Numbered from the stretch's first letter, positions 35,820 through 44,950 are shown. The stretch is 64,000 nt of DNA from Bacillus sp. DTU_2020_1000418_1_SI_GHA_SEK_038 (GCF_032341175.1 NZ_CP135435.1:2604001-2668000); one strand, 5' to 3'. Notes: generated by a model from the letters alone, not told the origin. Made by a program: numbers and translations.

Positions 35820-36416
35820 ATGAAAAAGAGATTAAGAACCATTGATTTAACGCTTGCTGGTATGTTTGTAGCTTTGATGTGTGTAGGAGCAAATATAACT
35901 ACATTTGTTCCCTTTATGGTTATAGGCGGTGTACCGATTACGTTGCAAACATTTGTTGCCATATTATCTGGAGCTATTTTAGGCAGCCGGCTAGGAGCCA
36001 TTTCAATGGCCGTTTATGCCTTTGTCGGTCTTGCAGGTGCGCCAGTATTTGCTAAATTTGGCGGAGGTATGTCATCCTTAATTAGCCCGACTTTTGGCTT
36101 TATTCTCTCTTACATTCTTACAGCCTATGTAACTGGAAAAATCATCGAAATGAAAAAGAGTATCCCCGTTTATATTAGTGCAGCTTTAATTGGAATGGTT
36201 ATTAATTATGTTATTGGCACAAACTGGATGTATTTTGCCTATAAGCTTTGGGCAGCTGCTCCGGATGGATTTACTTATAAAATGGCTTGGATGTGGATGG
36301 TTGTGCCATTGCCAAAGGATATTGTTCTTGCCGTTTGTGCTGGGATCATGGCAAATCGACTTGAGCATAAGGTTTTTGCCCGCAGTCAATTTAGAAAAAT
36401 CCAACGAGCTTCCTAA
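35820..36416 (+). CDS. bioY: Biotin transporter BioY
   Basis: 198 residues with six membrane segments; the substrate-binding subunit of an ECF biotin transporter or a stand-alone importer. It has TFVAILSGAILGSRLGAISMAVYAFVGLAGAPVFAKF, the family signature, and late PKDIVLAV. The ATG at 35820 follows GGAGGATAGG. It is the first gene of a two-gene unit with bioB, and no other biotin genes are present. Confidence 0.92.
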   Translation: MKKRLRTIDLTLAGMFVALMCVGANITTFVPFMVIGGVPITLQTFVAILSGAILGSRLGAISMAVYAFVGLAGAPVFAKFGGGMSSLISPTFGFILSYILTAYVTGKIIEMKKSIPVYISAALIGMVINYVIGTNWMYFAYKLWAAAPDGFTYKMAWMWMVVPLPKDIVLAVCAGIMANRLEHKVFARSQFRKIQRAS

Positions 36417-36443
36417 TTATTATTTCAAAAGGAGGAGAAAGCG

Positions 36444-37439
36444 ATGGGGAACTGGCAAAGTCTTGCTGAAAAAGTATTAGAAGGGTATGAGCTTACGAAT
36501 GAAGAAGCTCTTAGCGTATTAAATTGCCCTGATGATGATCTTCTAGCGCTATTACATAGCTCATATAAAATCCGCCGCCATTATTATGGAAATAAAGTAA
36601 AGCTTAATATGATCATAAATACGAAATCTGGGCTTTGCCCTGAAAACTGCGGCTACTGTTCACAATCAAGTGTATCAACTGCACCAATTGAAAAATATCG
36701 CATGATGGATAAGGATTCCATCGTTAAAGGTGCCCAGCAAGCATTTAATATGAATGTTGGCACTTATTGCATTGTTGCTAGCGGAAGAGGTCCGAGCAAT
36801 AAAGAAATTGACCAAGTCGTTTCCGCTGTTAAAGAAATTAAAGATAAATACAATCTCACTGTATGTGCATGTCTTGGATTGTTGAAGCCAGAACAGGCTT
36901 CCATGCTTAAAGAAGCCGGCGTTGACCGCTATAACCATAATATTAACACATCCGAAAATCACCATGAATCCATAACAACTTCACACACATATGAAGACCG
37001 GGTCAACACCGTTGAATTAGTTAAAGAATACGGTATTTCTCCTTGCTCGGGTGTAATTATAGGCATGCGCGAAACAAAGGAAGATGTCGTTTCAATGGCC
37101 AGAAGCTTGAATGCTTTAGATGCAGATTCCATCCCTGTTAATTTTCTTCATGCAATTGACGGAACTCCACTTGAAGGAACGAAGGAATTAAATCCGAGAT
37201 ACTGCCTTAAAGTATTATGTTTAATGCGACTTATTAATCCAACAAAGGAAATTCGCATTTCCGGCGGACGTGAAGTAAATTTGAGAAGTCTTCAGCCATT
37301 AGGACTTTATCCGGCAAATTCTATTTTTGTTGGAGATTATCTGACAACTGCCGGGCAGGAAGGATCGGCTGACCATCAAATGTTAAAGGATCTCGGCTTT
37401 GAAATTGATTTTGTTACGGAAAAGGCTGCTACATGTTAA
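36444..37439 (+). CDS. bioB: Biotin synthase
   Basis: 331 residues. Radical SAM enzyme that inserts sulfur into dethiobiotin. The SAM cluster ligands are Cys65, Cys69 and Cys72 in CPENCGYC. Further cysteines for the second cluster lie in TYCIVASGRGP, VCACLG and SPCSG, with the Arg in RISGGREVNLRS. The ATG follows AAGGAGGAG. It lies 27 bases after bioY and is presumably controlled by the BirA site. Confidence 0.95.
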   Translation: MGNWQSLAEKVLEGYELTNEEALSVLNCPDDDLLALLHSSYKIRRHYYGNKVKLNMIINTKSGLCPENCGYCSQSSVSTAPIEKYRMMDKDSIVKGAQQAFNMNVGTYCIVASGRGPSNKEIDQVVSAVKEIKDKYNLTVCACLGLLKPEQASMLKEAGVDRYNHNINTSENHHESITTSHTYEDRVNTVELVKEYGISPCSGVIIGMRETKEDVVSMARSLNALDADSIPVNFLHAIDGTPLEGTKELNPRYCLKVLCLMRLINPTKEIRISGGREVNLRSLQPLGLYPANSIFVGDYLTTAGQEGSADHQMLKDLGFEIDFVTEKAATC

Positions 37440-37452
37440 AGTAAGATATTAT

Positions 37453-37505
37453 TATAAAAAATGACAAGGTGCTATAGGCTTCACTGCTCCTCATAGCACT
37501 TTGTC
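37453..37505 (-). terminator. Terminator between bioB and the sensor kinase
   Basis: Stem GACAAGTGCTAT-type arms (GACAAGGTGCTAT / ATAGCACTTTGTC) with one bulge, followed on the minus strand by ATTTTTTAT. Confidence 0.75.
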
Positions 37506-37514
37506 AATGTATCT

Positions 37515-38891
37515 CTATCCCTTTGGTAATTTCACCGTAAACATAGACCCCTCCCCTTTCTTGCTCCCCACTTTAATTTCGCCATCATGCATGTCCAAAA
37601 TAGATTGAACAATTGATAGTCCAAGTCCTGTTCCTTCTATAGTACGAGTCCTTGAAGTATCAGCCCGATAAAAACGGTCATAAATCCTTTCAAGTTCTTT
37701 AGAGTTTAAGCCAATCCCATGATCTTTAAAGCTTACCTCGATCGAGTCTGGCTGGTCATTTAATGTAATGTCAATCTCACTGTTTTCCTCGCTATATTTA
37801 ATGGCATTTGTTAAAAGGTTTTCCCAAACGGAATATAACAAAGAAGGATCTCCATGCACATAAACTTCAGGGAATGAGTAGCTTATCATCAATCCTTTTT
37901 CACTTAAAATCCACTGGTACTGACGTATAACTGTCTTTAATTGTTCACTTAAATTAAATTCTTTTTTATCAAGCAAATCCCTTTGGCTATCAAGCGATGA
38001 TAGCAACAACAGCTGCTTAGTTAAATAAGATAGCCGATTCACTTCCGAATCAACAACATCAAAATATTCTTTATGCTGAGCCGTTAATTCAGCACTCTTT
38101 AACAGCTTTAAATAACCTTTAATATTTGATAGCGGAGATTGAATATCATGTGAAATATTCGAAATAAACTCTTTGCGTATATCATTTGCCTGTTCCAATC
38201 TGCCTGCCATCGTTTGGAAACTAGAAGCGAGTTCCCCTATTTCATCCTGCCTGTTAATATTCAGCTTAATGCCAAAATTCCCCTCTGCTATTAAACTCGT
38301 CGCTTTATTCAATTTGGAAATAGGCTTTATGAGATACTTCGTGCTGATTAATACTAAAAGCATACTAAAGACAACCATACCTACTACAAGCCATCCAAAC
38401 ATCCGATGCATTTCATTAAATAAGAGTTTTATATCCGGCCGAAGAAATAAAGCATATCTTTCATTTTTATATTCAAAAGGAACCCCAACTGTATTTCTTA
38501 GTTCATTAGCAAAGAAACCTGTCACGAAAGTTTTGTGAGGAAAATCAGCAATGCCATGAAAAACTTCCCCATTTAGCACCCTTTGTACGGGCACTTTCGA
38601 AAGATTTTCAACTCTAAATGCTGCACCGAAAAATTTCCTATTCTCGTTTCCATCGATTATGAGAATTTGATAGCCAATCGAGCCAAGATGCTCAAAATAT
38701 TCCTTCAAATTTATTTGATTTTGCAAATGAATATACTCAGAAATCTCCAATGCAATATTTGTCATTTTAAGATCATTTTGGTTTTTTAAATAAGATTGAT
38801 AATAGATGTTAGAGATTAAAAAGGAAATGATTCCGCTTGCGAGCATGATTAGAATTGTAGTTATTGCAAACTTGGAATAAAGAGATTTCAT
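37515..38891 (-). CDS. hssS: HssS-like heme-sensing histidine kinase
   Basis: 458 residues. TM1 is at about 8-28, an extracellular sensor to about 165, TM2 to 185, and HAMP to about 235. The HisKA site has His248 in ISHDIQSPL. The ATPase domain has N, G1 and G2 boxes (ENLLTNAIKY, DHGIGL, GTGLGLSI). The sensor has EYFEHLGSIGYQI, VTGFFANELRNTVG and FLRPDIK, which track the S. aureus HssS sensor closely. The inferred function is response to excess heme. The gene overlaps the regulator by four bases. No hrtAB exporter is adjacent. Confidence 0.8.
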   Translation of the reverse strand: MKSLYSKFAITTILIMLASGIISFLISNIYYQSYLKNQNDLKMTNIALEISEYIHLQNQINLKEYFEHLGSIGYQILIIDGNENRKFFGAAFRVENLSKVPVQRVLNGEVFHGIADFPHKTFVTGFFANELRNTVGVPFEYKNERYALFLRPDIKLLFNEMHRMFGWLVVGMVVFSMLLVLISTKYLIKPISKLNKATSLIAEGNFGIKLNINRQDEIGELASSFQTMAGRLEQANDIRKEFISNISHDIQSPLSNIKGYLKLLKSAELTAQHKEYFDVVDSEVNRLSYLTKQLLLLSSLDSQRDLLDKKEFNLSEQLKTVIRQYQWILSEKGLMISYSFPEVYVHGDPSLLYSVWENLLTNAIKYSEENSEIDITLNDQPDSIEVSFKDHGIGLNSKELERIYDRFYRADTSRTRTIEGTGLGLSIVQSILDMHDGEIKVGSKKGEGSMFTVKLPKG

Positions 38892-39562
38892 TTTTGAACC
38901 TCCAGCGAATACCCAATTCCTCTAAAGGTTTTTATTGAAAAATCACCTGATGTTTTTGAAAAGCGTTCCCTTAAACGTTTAATATGGACATCTACTGTCC
39001 TTTCATCCCCCTCATAATCCATTCCCCACACTTGTTCAATTAATTGCCCTCTGCTAAAAACTTGATTTGGATTAGAGGCTAAATAATACAATAGTTCAAA
39101 TTCTTTTAGCGGCAATATGTATGTTTTTCCATTTAGTTCAACTTCATAGCTTTTTTTATTTATAAACATCGATCCAATTCTAATATTAGATTCCATTACT
39201 TTTCCATATCTTCTTAAAAGGGCGTTTACCCTAAATATTAACTCTTTCGGCTCAAAAGGCTTTACTAAATAATCATCCGTACCTGAAAGATAGCCTTTTT
39301 CCTTATCTTCTATTTGACTTTTTGCAGTCAATAACACAACTGGAATATCAAAATTTTCTCGAATTTCCACTGTTAATTTATACCCATCCATTACAGGCAT
39401 CATGATATCAACGATTGCTAAATCGCAAATTTGATTATGAAGCAACTTCAACGCCTCTGCACCATCTGCCGCTTCAATAACCTGAAACCCTTCTTTCATT
39501 AATAGCTTTTTAACTAAATACCGAATATGCACATCATCATCTGCAACAAGGATCGTTTTCAT
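38888..39562 (-). CDS. hssR: HssR-like response regulator (OmpR family)
   Basis: 224 residues. The receiver domain has phospho-acceptor Asp52 in AIVDIMMPVMDG, and the KPFEPKELIFR switch region. The winged-helix domain contains RGQLIEQVWGMDYEGDERTVDVHIKRLRERF, close to HssR of Staphylococcus. Expected to activate heme-detoxification genes; the target is not in this window. Translationally coupled to the kinase by an ATGA overlap. Confidence 0.82.
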   Translation of the reverse strand: MKTILVADDDVHIRYLVKKLLMKEGFQVIEAADGAEALKLLHNQICDLAIVDIMMPVMDGYKLTVEIRENFDIPVVLLTAKSQIEDKEKGYLSGTDDYLVKPFEPKELIFRVNALLRRYGKVMESNIRIGSMFINKKSYEVELNGKTYILPLKEFELLYYLASNPNQVFSRGQLIEQVWGMDYEGDERTVDVHIKRLRERFSKTSGDFSIKTFRGIGYSLEVQK

Positions 39563-39654
39563 TTGATTCCACCTTCTTTCTGCTGGATCTCCTCTATTTT
39601 AATAAACCACGCTGTTAAAACCAATGATATTGTATTTAATATTAGCCTAATATT

Positions 39655-39687
39655 AAAACAACCACCCTAATTTTTTAGGGTGGCTGC
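39655..39687 (-). terminator. Terminator after sspH
   Basis: On the minus strand CACCCTAA-AAAA-TTAGGGTG, followed by GTTGTTTT. Confidence 0.8.
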
Positions 39688-39691
39688 TATA

Positions 39692-39871
39692 TTACCTTTC
39701 TTGAAGCTCCGTTATATCTACAGTCGATCTTTCTTCAAGTGGACCTCTTAGATGAACGGTAGCTGTTTTTCCATCTTCATTTAACTGATCAATCCACACA
39801 GATGCACCATTGTACGTCACTTCGATATCTGCTGATGAAGAAAGGATTTGTTTAACGCGTTTAACATCCAT
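39692..39871 (-). CDS. sspH: H-type small acid-soluble spore protein
   Basis: 59 residues, too short for a length filter. It begins MDVKRVKQILSSS and continues VTYNGASVWIDQL and ATVHLRGPLEE, matching the SspH pattern (short helix, VTYNG, WI, then a hydrophobic strand and acidic end). SspH-type proteins are minor spore-core proteins made in the forespore. The ATG at 39871 follows AAGGAG. It has its own terminator and lies just upstream of the hssR promoter region. Confidence 0.85.
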   Translation of the reverse strand: MDVKRVKQILSSSADIEVTYNGASVWIDQLNEDGKTATVHLRGPLEERSTVDITELQER

Positions 39872-39932
39872 TTGTGTTCACTCCTTCATATTAATCATTA
39901 TATTTTTTGTTAGGAGGAGAAAATTATGCTTC

Positions 39933-40781
39933 CTAAACGAAATCCTTTTCCCCTGGAAAAAGGTAATCATTAAACCTTTTAACAATAAAAACTATAAACA
40001 AATGAATGAAGGCAATGACAATGACTACTTTGAAATCAATCACATAAAGTATCCCCAATTTTATTAGTACAGTATTAAAAATGACCGTAAAAATAAAGAG
40101 AGCAATTAACGTTACATACTTATATGAAAATAGAACGATGGCTGTTAATGGGATGGTCAAAATGATATTTATCATTGTTTTTAGAATTGTGTGATCTTTA
40201 TATATCGATTCAAACAAGTCCATTGAATACCAGCTAAGTTTGAGAACAGCAGACAGAAAAAAAGTTATCGTATGCAGAATTATCGTAAATAACATATATA
40301 TAGTGATAAATTGCATCCAAATGGAAGGATTATTTAATTTTCTTCTCCACCACTTCATGATGTAGGAAGCGAACAAAAGAAGACCAAATGTGTACCATGT
40401 TAGCCACCAATTATGTTCGTAAATTCCTAGCCGTAAAAATAGTTCTTCAATTAGTATGATTACAAAAATGATTAGTATTACCCATTTTTCCCTTAATTGA
40501 AAAGCCCCTATTGCCATTAACGCGATAGGGATAATGAAGCCCTGAGAAATCAAAGCTCCAACGATATTATCCGACCAATGCTCTTTGAGAAAATGAGGAT
40601 AATAATCGTACGCTTGAAAAAGGATAAGCACGATAACTTCCCCGAAAAAAGAAAGACCGGCAGCAAAAATATAAACAGCTAAATCCTTTCGAAAATGATT
40701 TGATTTTATATATACTAATATGAAGACGATTAGACTAATGAAAACTAAGGACAAATACCAAAAAGAGTTTGGCAACACCAT
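39933..40781 (-). CDS. Polytopic membrane protein, about 8 TM, unrecognised
   Basis: 282 residues with about eight hydrophobic segments and few charges: an aromatic-rich first half (FWYLSLVFISLIVFILVYIK) and a basic end (KRFNDYLFPGEKDFV). A conserved-looking WWLTWYTFGLLLF segment is central. No transporter motif is seen. Similar proteins occur widely in spore formers without assigned function. It sits between sspH and the YdjO gene, and its start follows a weak binding site. Confidence 0.6.
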   Translation of the reverse strand: MVLPNSFWYLSLVFISLIVFILVYIKSNHFRKDLAVYIFAAGLSFFGEVIVLILFQAYDYYPHFLKEHWSDNIVGALISQGFIIPIALMAIGAFQLREKWVILIIFVIILIEELFLRLGIYEHNWWLTWYTFGLLLFASYIMKWWRRKLNNPSIWMQFITIYMLFTIILHTITFFLSAVLKLSWYSMDLFESIYKDHTILKTMINIILTIPLTAIVLFSYKYVTLIALFIFTVIFNTVLIKLGILYVIDFKVVIVIAFIHLFIVFIVKRFNDYLFPGEKDFV

Positions 40782-40842
40782 TCACTTCCAAATTATTTAG
40801 TTTCCATTATTTTGTTCATGTTATGATAAGCTATACAAAAAG

Positions 40843-40875
40843 AAAGAGGGCGATCAAAGATCGCCCTCTTTATAT
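40843..40875 (-). terminator. Terminator of ydjO-like gene
   Basis: Perfect 13-bp stem AAAGAGGGCGATC / GATCGCCCTCTTT with a 3-base loop, then a T-rich run on the minus strand. It overlaps the stop codon. Confidence 0.85.
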
Positions 40876-41087
40876 TAATTATTGGAATAAATACTATTGT
40901 TATTCACTACTTGAAGCTCCCTTATTGCTTCTTTCATTTCACTCTTACAAATTGGACAAGAATGCTGTTGACTGCTCTTAAAATTATCTCGGACCCAGCA
41001 ATTACATGAATCTGATGTGCATTCCCAAACCTTTACTTCTTCCATTTTGATCTCTTCTGTGTTTTTTCGCCCAAATCCCATTGCCAT
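40875..41087 (-). CDS. ydjO: Cold-inducible protein YdjO family
   Basis: 70 residues starting MAMGFGRKNTEE, with WECTSDSCNCWVRDNF and SCPICKSEM. The Cys pairs suggest a zinc ribbon, as in B. subtilis YdjO. The ATG at 41087 lies behind GGGAGGTG; the longer frame to 41168 has no such site. It is close to two cold-shock genes and CshA, consistent with a role in the cold response. Confidence 0.8.
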   Translation of the reverse strand: MAMGFGRKNTEEIKMEEVKVWECTSDSCNCWVRDNFKSSQQHSCPICKSEMKEAIRELQVVNNNSIYSNN

Positions 41088-41413
41088 ATTAAGGCACCTC
41101 CCAAAGGGTAGAACCCTATTTTTCCCTAAAATAAAAAAACTTGTTAAATAAAGGGAAAAACTCACCAACTCTAAATAACAAGTGATTTATGGGAAACTCT
41201 GTACATACATTAAACTCTTTAAATAGTATAACATAATTTCCCTTAACAGTCAAAAGGTCAAATAACTTTCTTTTAGTACATAAACCTAATTTTTTAAAAA
41301 ATCGAAAATAGAAACTTTTTTAAAGAAAAAGTAATACTATTTCTTTTTATCGGGTAAGGTGTATAATGTTCTCGTTAACTAGATTTTGGTTTGATTAAGA
41401 AAGGGTGAAGCCT

Positions 41414-41704
41414 ATGGAAATAACAAGTTATACAGTGGAGCAGCTAAAAGACCCTACAGGAATTTTATTAGGAGATCGTTTTGAATTCTTTTTAGATATT
41501 GCAGTGAATGAAGATGATGATTTGTACTCTGAAAACGGATTACAGCTTCGAGTTTTGTTTTATAAAAAAGAGGATGATTTTCGAATTCTTAATTATCATT
41601 TTCTAAGTTCAGATCAAATATTAGACTTTGCATTAGAAGAGGATGAAGAGAAACTAATCTCAAAGTTTTGCATGGATCACTACATAGAAGCAGAGGATAA
41701 TTAA
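41414..41704 (+). CDS. DUF6509 family protein, 96 aa
   Basis: Starts MEITSYTVEQLKDPTGILLGDRFEFFLDI at the ATG 41414, behind AAAGGGTG. It has an acidic C-terminal half (EDDLYSENGL, LEEDEEKL, EAEDN). This fits the small DUF6509 family, function unknown. A hairpin separates it from the convergent acidic protein. Confidence 0.7.
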   Translation: MEITSYTVEQLKDPTGILLGDRFEFFLDIAVNEDDDLYSENGLQLRVLFYKKEDDFRILNYHFLSSDQILDFALEEDEEKLISKFCMDHYIEAEDN

Positions 41705-41710
41705 GTAATC

Positions 41711-41750
41711 GGCTGTCCCGTAAAGTGCCAGGCACTTATAGGACAGCCTA
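41711..41750. terminator. Terminator between convergent small genes
   Basis: Stem GGCTGTCC / GGACAGCC extended by AAAGTGCC / GGCACTT, followed by TAATTATTTT on the plus strand. Confidence 0.75.
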
Positions 41751-41758
41751 ATTATTTT

Positions 41759-42160
41759 CTAAACTTCAATTCCTTTCCCGTCTTCAGCAATATGATACAT
41801 TAAATGCGCTAAATGGTGAATTGGACTATATTCGTCTTCGTCTTCATCGCTTTCATTCTCTTCCTGGAACTCTAAATCATTTAAGTGTAATGCAGCAAAT
41901 TGATAAAAATCTTTTAATTCAAAAGCATAGCATGCACTTGGATCTTCATTCTCGTCCTCGTATTGAAGGACCATATACGATTCTTTCCCACTGTCATCAA
42001 TGGCATCGAAGAAAATAAAGAATCCAATATTCGTGTCCAATTCAAATAAATGTCTTGTTCCACCCTCGGTTAATCTTTCAAAATCTTCTTCACTTAATTT
42101 CTGAACTTTCATTGCTTCAACTTGATCTTCCTTATGAAATTGAACAGTAAATTCCTTCAC
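41759..42160 (-). CDS. Acidic cytosolic protein, 133 aa, unrecognised
   Basis: The GTG at 42160 follows GGGGGAAGAG. The product has beta-rich N-terminal parts (KEFTVQFHKEDQ, FELDTNIGFFIFFDAIDD, YMVLQYEDENED) and a strongly acidic segment near 105-118 (EENESDEDEDEYSP), ending in a His-rich helix (IHHLAHLMYHIAED). No family recognised. It neighbours cspD on the same strand. Confidence 0.6.
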   Translation of the reverse strand: MKEFTVQFHKEDQVEAMKVQKLSEEDFERLTEGGTRHLFELDTNIGFFIFFDAIDDSGKESYMVLQYEDENEDPSACYAFELKDFYQFAALHLNDLEFQEENESDEDEDEYSPIHHLAHLMYHIAEDGKGIEV

Positions 42161-42230
42161 AGCTCTTCCCCCTACTTTCGTACTCCATTTTATTATGACC
42201 AATTATCCTGCTAAAGACAAAAAATAATAA

Positions 42231-42258
42231 AAGAGCCTATAATAAATATGGCTCTTTT
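42231..42258 (-). terminator. Terminator after first csp gene
   Basis: On the minus strand AAAAGAGCC-loop-GGCTCTTTT followed by ATTATTTTTT. Confidence 0.8.
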
Positions 42259-42265
42259 ACATTTG

Positions 42266-42466
42266 TTAAGCTTTAGTTACATTCACTGCTTGAGGTCCGC
42301 GTTGTCCCTCTTCTATGTCAAAATTAACTTCTTGGCCTTCATCAAGACTTTTGAAGCCTTCACTTTGGATAGCTGAATAGTGTACAAATACATCCTCTCC
42401 ACCTTCAACCTCAATAAAACCAAAACCTTTTTCTGCGTTAAACCATTTTACTTTACCTGTTGCCAT
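42266..42466 (-). CDS. Cold-shock protein (Csp family), copy 1
   Basis: 66 residues starting [23 protein letters not shown] at the ATG behind TTAGGAGGAT. RNP1 (KGFGFIEV) and RNP2 (VFVHYSA) are intact. An RNA chaperone of about 66 residues, as in CspB/CspC/CspD. It follows the DEAD-box helicase on the same strand. Confidence 0.93.
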   Translation of the reverse strand: MATGKVKWFNAEKGFGFIEVEGGEDVFVHYSAIQSEGFKSLDEGQEVNFDIEEGQRGPQAVNVTKA

Positions 42467-42626
42467 TTTAATCCTCCTAAATATCAATCAGTGACAGAAT
42501 ATATTACCCTGCAAATCTTATTATGGGTAATTATTTAGGATTTTAACCAAATTCTCTTGAAGAAATACATGGAAAAATAAAGATTTACCAATTAATCACA
42601 AATTTAGGGGCTGTAAACCCTGCTGA

Positions 42627-44075
42627 TTATTTATTGGTCGTCCGGTTTCTTCTTCTTTCCCTGCCATCTCTTCTATCTCTTCCGCCACTTCCTGAGCTTC
42701 TGCCACGGTCATTATAGCGTTTTCTATCCCCGCCTCTATCTGTTCGCGGCTTTCTAACACGAATCGGTTCAACAGCTGTTAATTTAACTGGAGTAACATC
42801 AATATCCTTAGTTAATAATTTTAATGCCGCTGCTAATAAGGAAACAGAGTCAGTGTCTTCGAGTAAATTTTCGGCTGCACGCTTATAATCATTATGGTCA
42901 TTTTTCTCAATAACAGCCATTAAACGATTAATGGTAGCCTGCTGATTGCCTGCAAGTACATCTTTAAAAGATGGGACTTGCTTTTTCGCCATTTTGCTCT
43001 TCGTTACGTTTTCAATGATCTTCAAATGATCAATTTCTCTTGGTGATACAAATGTTACTGCAAGTCCTTTCTTTCCGGCACGGCCTGTTCGTCCAATTCG
43101 ATGAACATAGCTCTCAGGATCCTGCGGAATATCAAAGTTATATACATGGGAAACTCCGCTAATATCAAGGCCCCTTGCTGCCACATCTGTAGCAACCATG
43201 ATATCGATCGTTTGCTCTTTAAAACGACGAATCACTTGGTCACGCTTCGCCTGAGGGATATCACCATGAATTCCTTCAGCTGAATAGCCGCGTTTAATTA
43301 ATCCTTCTACCACTTCATCAACACGTTTTTTTGTACGTCCAAATACAATCGCAAGGTCTGGAGATTGAATATCAAGCAGACTGCAAAGCACATCAAATTT
43401 CTGTTTCTCATGAACTTCCATATAATGCTGTTCGATATTTTCCACAGTCATTTCTTTTGCTTTCACTTTTACTAGTGCCGGTTCCTTCATGAACTTTTCA
43501 GCAAGGGTTTGAATTCTTCTTGGCATTGTGGCAGAAAATAGGAGGGTTTGACGCTCCCCTTTAATTTCACTCAAAATTCTTTCGATATCTTCAATAAAGC
43601 CCATATTTAACATTTCATCCGCTTCATCAAGTACAACCATTTTTATATTGCTAAGACGAATCGTTTTTCTTTCAATATGGTCAATTAGTCTTCCAGGAGT
43701 GGCCGCAATGATATGTGGTCTATTTTTTAAAGCACGAATTTGGCGATTAATATCCTGACCGCCATATATTGGTAAAGTTTTCACACCTTTAACTTGACCA
43801 ATTCGGTTTAATTCCTCTGCTACTTGAACAGCCAGCTCACGAGTAGGAGCAAGAACAAGACCTTGAATGCCTTCTTCAATATTAATTTGTTCCAGAAGCG
43901 GAACGCCGAATGCAGTTGTTTTTCCTGTTCCGGTTTGGGCCTGCCCAATCATGTCTCTACCCTCAAGACCAATAGGTATTGCTTGGGCTTGTATTGGTGT
44001 TGGTTCCTCGAATCCCATATTTGATAATGCTTTTACTATTTCATTACTTAAGCTAAAATCTGAGAATGTTGTCAA
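42627..44075 (-). CDS. cshA: DEAD-box ATP-dependent RNA helicase CshA
   Basis: 482 residues. The helicase core has the Q motif (TPIQAQAIP), [27 protein letters not shown], and the C-terminal [36 protein letters not shown] basic, Gly/Arg-rich tail follows ([19 protein letters not shown]). CshA unwinds RNA in the degradosome and is important in the cold. The start is TTG at 44075, ten bases after AAGGAGG. It lies between two csp genes on the same strand. Confidence 0.95.
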   Translation of the reverse strand: MTTFSDFSLSNEIVKALSNMGFEEPTPIQAQAIPIGLEGRDMIGQAQTGTGKTTAFGVPLLEQINIEEGIQGLVLAPTRELAVQVAEELNRIGQVKGVKTLPIYGGQDINRQIRALKNRPHIIAATPGRLIDHIERKTIRLSNIKMVVLDEADEMLNMGFIEDIERILSEIKGERQTLLFSATMPRRIQTLAEKFMKEPALVKVKAKEMTVENIEQHYMEVHEKQKFDVLCSLLDIQSPDLAIVFGRTKKRVDEVVEGLIKRGYSAEGIHGDIPQAKRDQVIRRFKEQTIDIMVATDVAARGLDISGVSHVYNFDIPQDPESYVHRIGRTGRAGKKGLAVTFVSPREIDHLKIIENVTKSKMAKKQVPSFKDVLAGNQQATINRLMAVIEKNDHNDYKRAAENLLEDTDSVSLLAAALKLLTKDIDVTPVKLTAVEPIRVRKPRTDRGGDRKRYNDRGRSSGSGGRDRRDGRERRRNRTTNK

Positions 44076-44330
44076 AATATTTGTTCCTCCTTAATATAAC
44101 TACACTTTTTAATCTTATATTAAACAATAACTACGTTAATAGGTTTTCCAGTTTGCATCTCTTTTTTACATTTTTATAATGAGAATTTATTTTCCCATTA
44201 TAAAAAATGATCTTTATAGTATTTTCCAATTACGTGAGGAAAAGTATTATTCCTAAAAAGCAAGTTGGATGGATTCTCTTTTGAGGAATGGATGAAGATT
44301 ATACAAAGTGGAGAAAAAATAACGTAAATA

Positions 44331-44510
44331 GAAAAGCGAAAGCGCCTCGCCCACCCCCGACAAGCACAAGACAAGCCTCCCGGAAAGGTGTTTTTTCCTT
44401 TCTGGGAGGATTGGCTTGTGACCTCAAGGTCGACAAAAGCGGGACGTCCTGTCCCATTGTCGACACTAGTACGTCCTGTACGTTGGGGGTAGGCGCTTTC
44501 GCTAGACAGC
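44331..44510 (+). repeat. Fold-back intergenic repeat, copy B, with a 55-bp nested insertion
   Basis: Same element as at 481-604, but with an extra segment at 44429-44483 just before the last GGGGGTAGGCGC arm. The insertion itself folds: GTCGACAA / TTGTCGAC around GGGAC-GTCCT-GTCCC, then GTAC-GTCCT-GTAC with the same GTCCT loop. The element lies downstream of the terminator of the second csp gene. The wider gap from 44076 to 44330 holds the cshA leader and no other gene I can support. Confidence 0.85.
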
Positions 44511-44540
44511 AAAAAGTGATGCATGAATGACATGCACCAC
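44511..44540 (-). terminator. Terminator after second csp gene
   Basis: On the minus strand GTGGTGCATG-TCATT-CATGCATCAC followed by TTTTT. Confidence 0.85.
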
Positions 44541-44556
44541 CCCATTTCTAGCAATA

Positions 44557-44757
44557 TTATGCTTTGTTTACGTTAGAAGCTTGAGGTCCACGGTTACCTT
44601 CAACGATTTCGAAAGTTACAGCTTGACCTTCTTCTAAAGTTTTGAAACCATCAGTTTGGATTGCAGAGAAGTGTACGAATACGTCTTGACCTTCTGAAGA
44701 CTCGATGAATCCAAATCCTTTTTCTGCATTAAACCATTTTACTTTACCTGTGTTCAT
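44557..44757 (-). CDS. Cold-shock protein (Csp family), copy 2
   Basis: 66 residues starting [24 protein letters not shown] at ATG 44757, behind GGAGGTAATAA. RNP1 and RNP2 ([15 protein letters not shown]) are intact. Preceded by a leader of about 155 bases with a strong promoter and a hairpin, as in cold-shock mRNAs. It is one of two csp genes flanking cshA. Confidence 0.93.
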   Translation of the reverse strand: MNTGKVKWFNAEKGFGFIESSEGQDVFVHFSAIQTDGFKTLEEGQAVTFEIVEGNRGPQASNVNKA

Positions 44758-44814
44758 GTTATTACCTCCAAAAATATGTTTCACTATAAGTCTTTAATAT
44801 ATAGGCTTTAACAT

Positions 44815-44880
44815 AAAAAGATCGCAGCCACAATAAATGAGGAATAAAATCGTCCACAATTTATTGTAGCTACGACCACT
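44815..44880 (-). promoter_or_regulatory. Long hairpin with T run in the csp leader
   Basis: On the minus strand GTCGTAGCTACAATAAA pairs with TTTATTGTGGCTGCGAT through about 17 base pairs (some G-U), followed by CTTTTTAT. It is located between the promoter and the csp start. It could be a cold-dependent structural switch or an attenuator. Confidence 0.6.
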
Positions 44881-44921
44881 TATCCAAAAATATATATAAC
44901 GAACATTACAGCGTTAACCTT

Positions 44922-44950
44922 ATAATAACCGGGAATCCTAATAATGTCAA
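44922..44950 (-). promoter_or_regulatory. csp promoter
   Basis: -35 TTGACA (44945-44950), 17-base spacer, -10 TATTAT (44922-44927). Confidence 0.8.

Noticed and set aside
44288..44530. Plus-strand 80-codon frame starting MDEDYTKWRKNN
   Set aside because: Most of it is translation of the fold-back repeat. Only the first 15 or so codons are unique, and the ribosome site is weak (GAGG).
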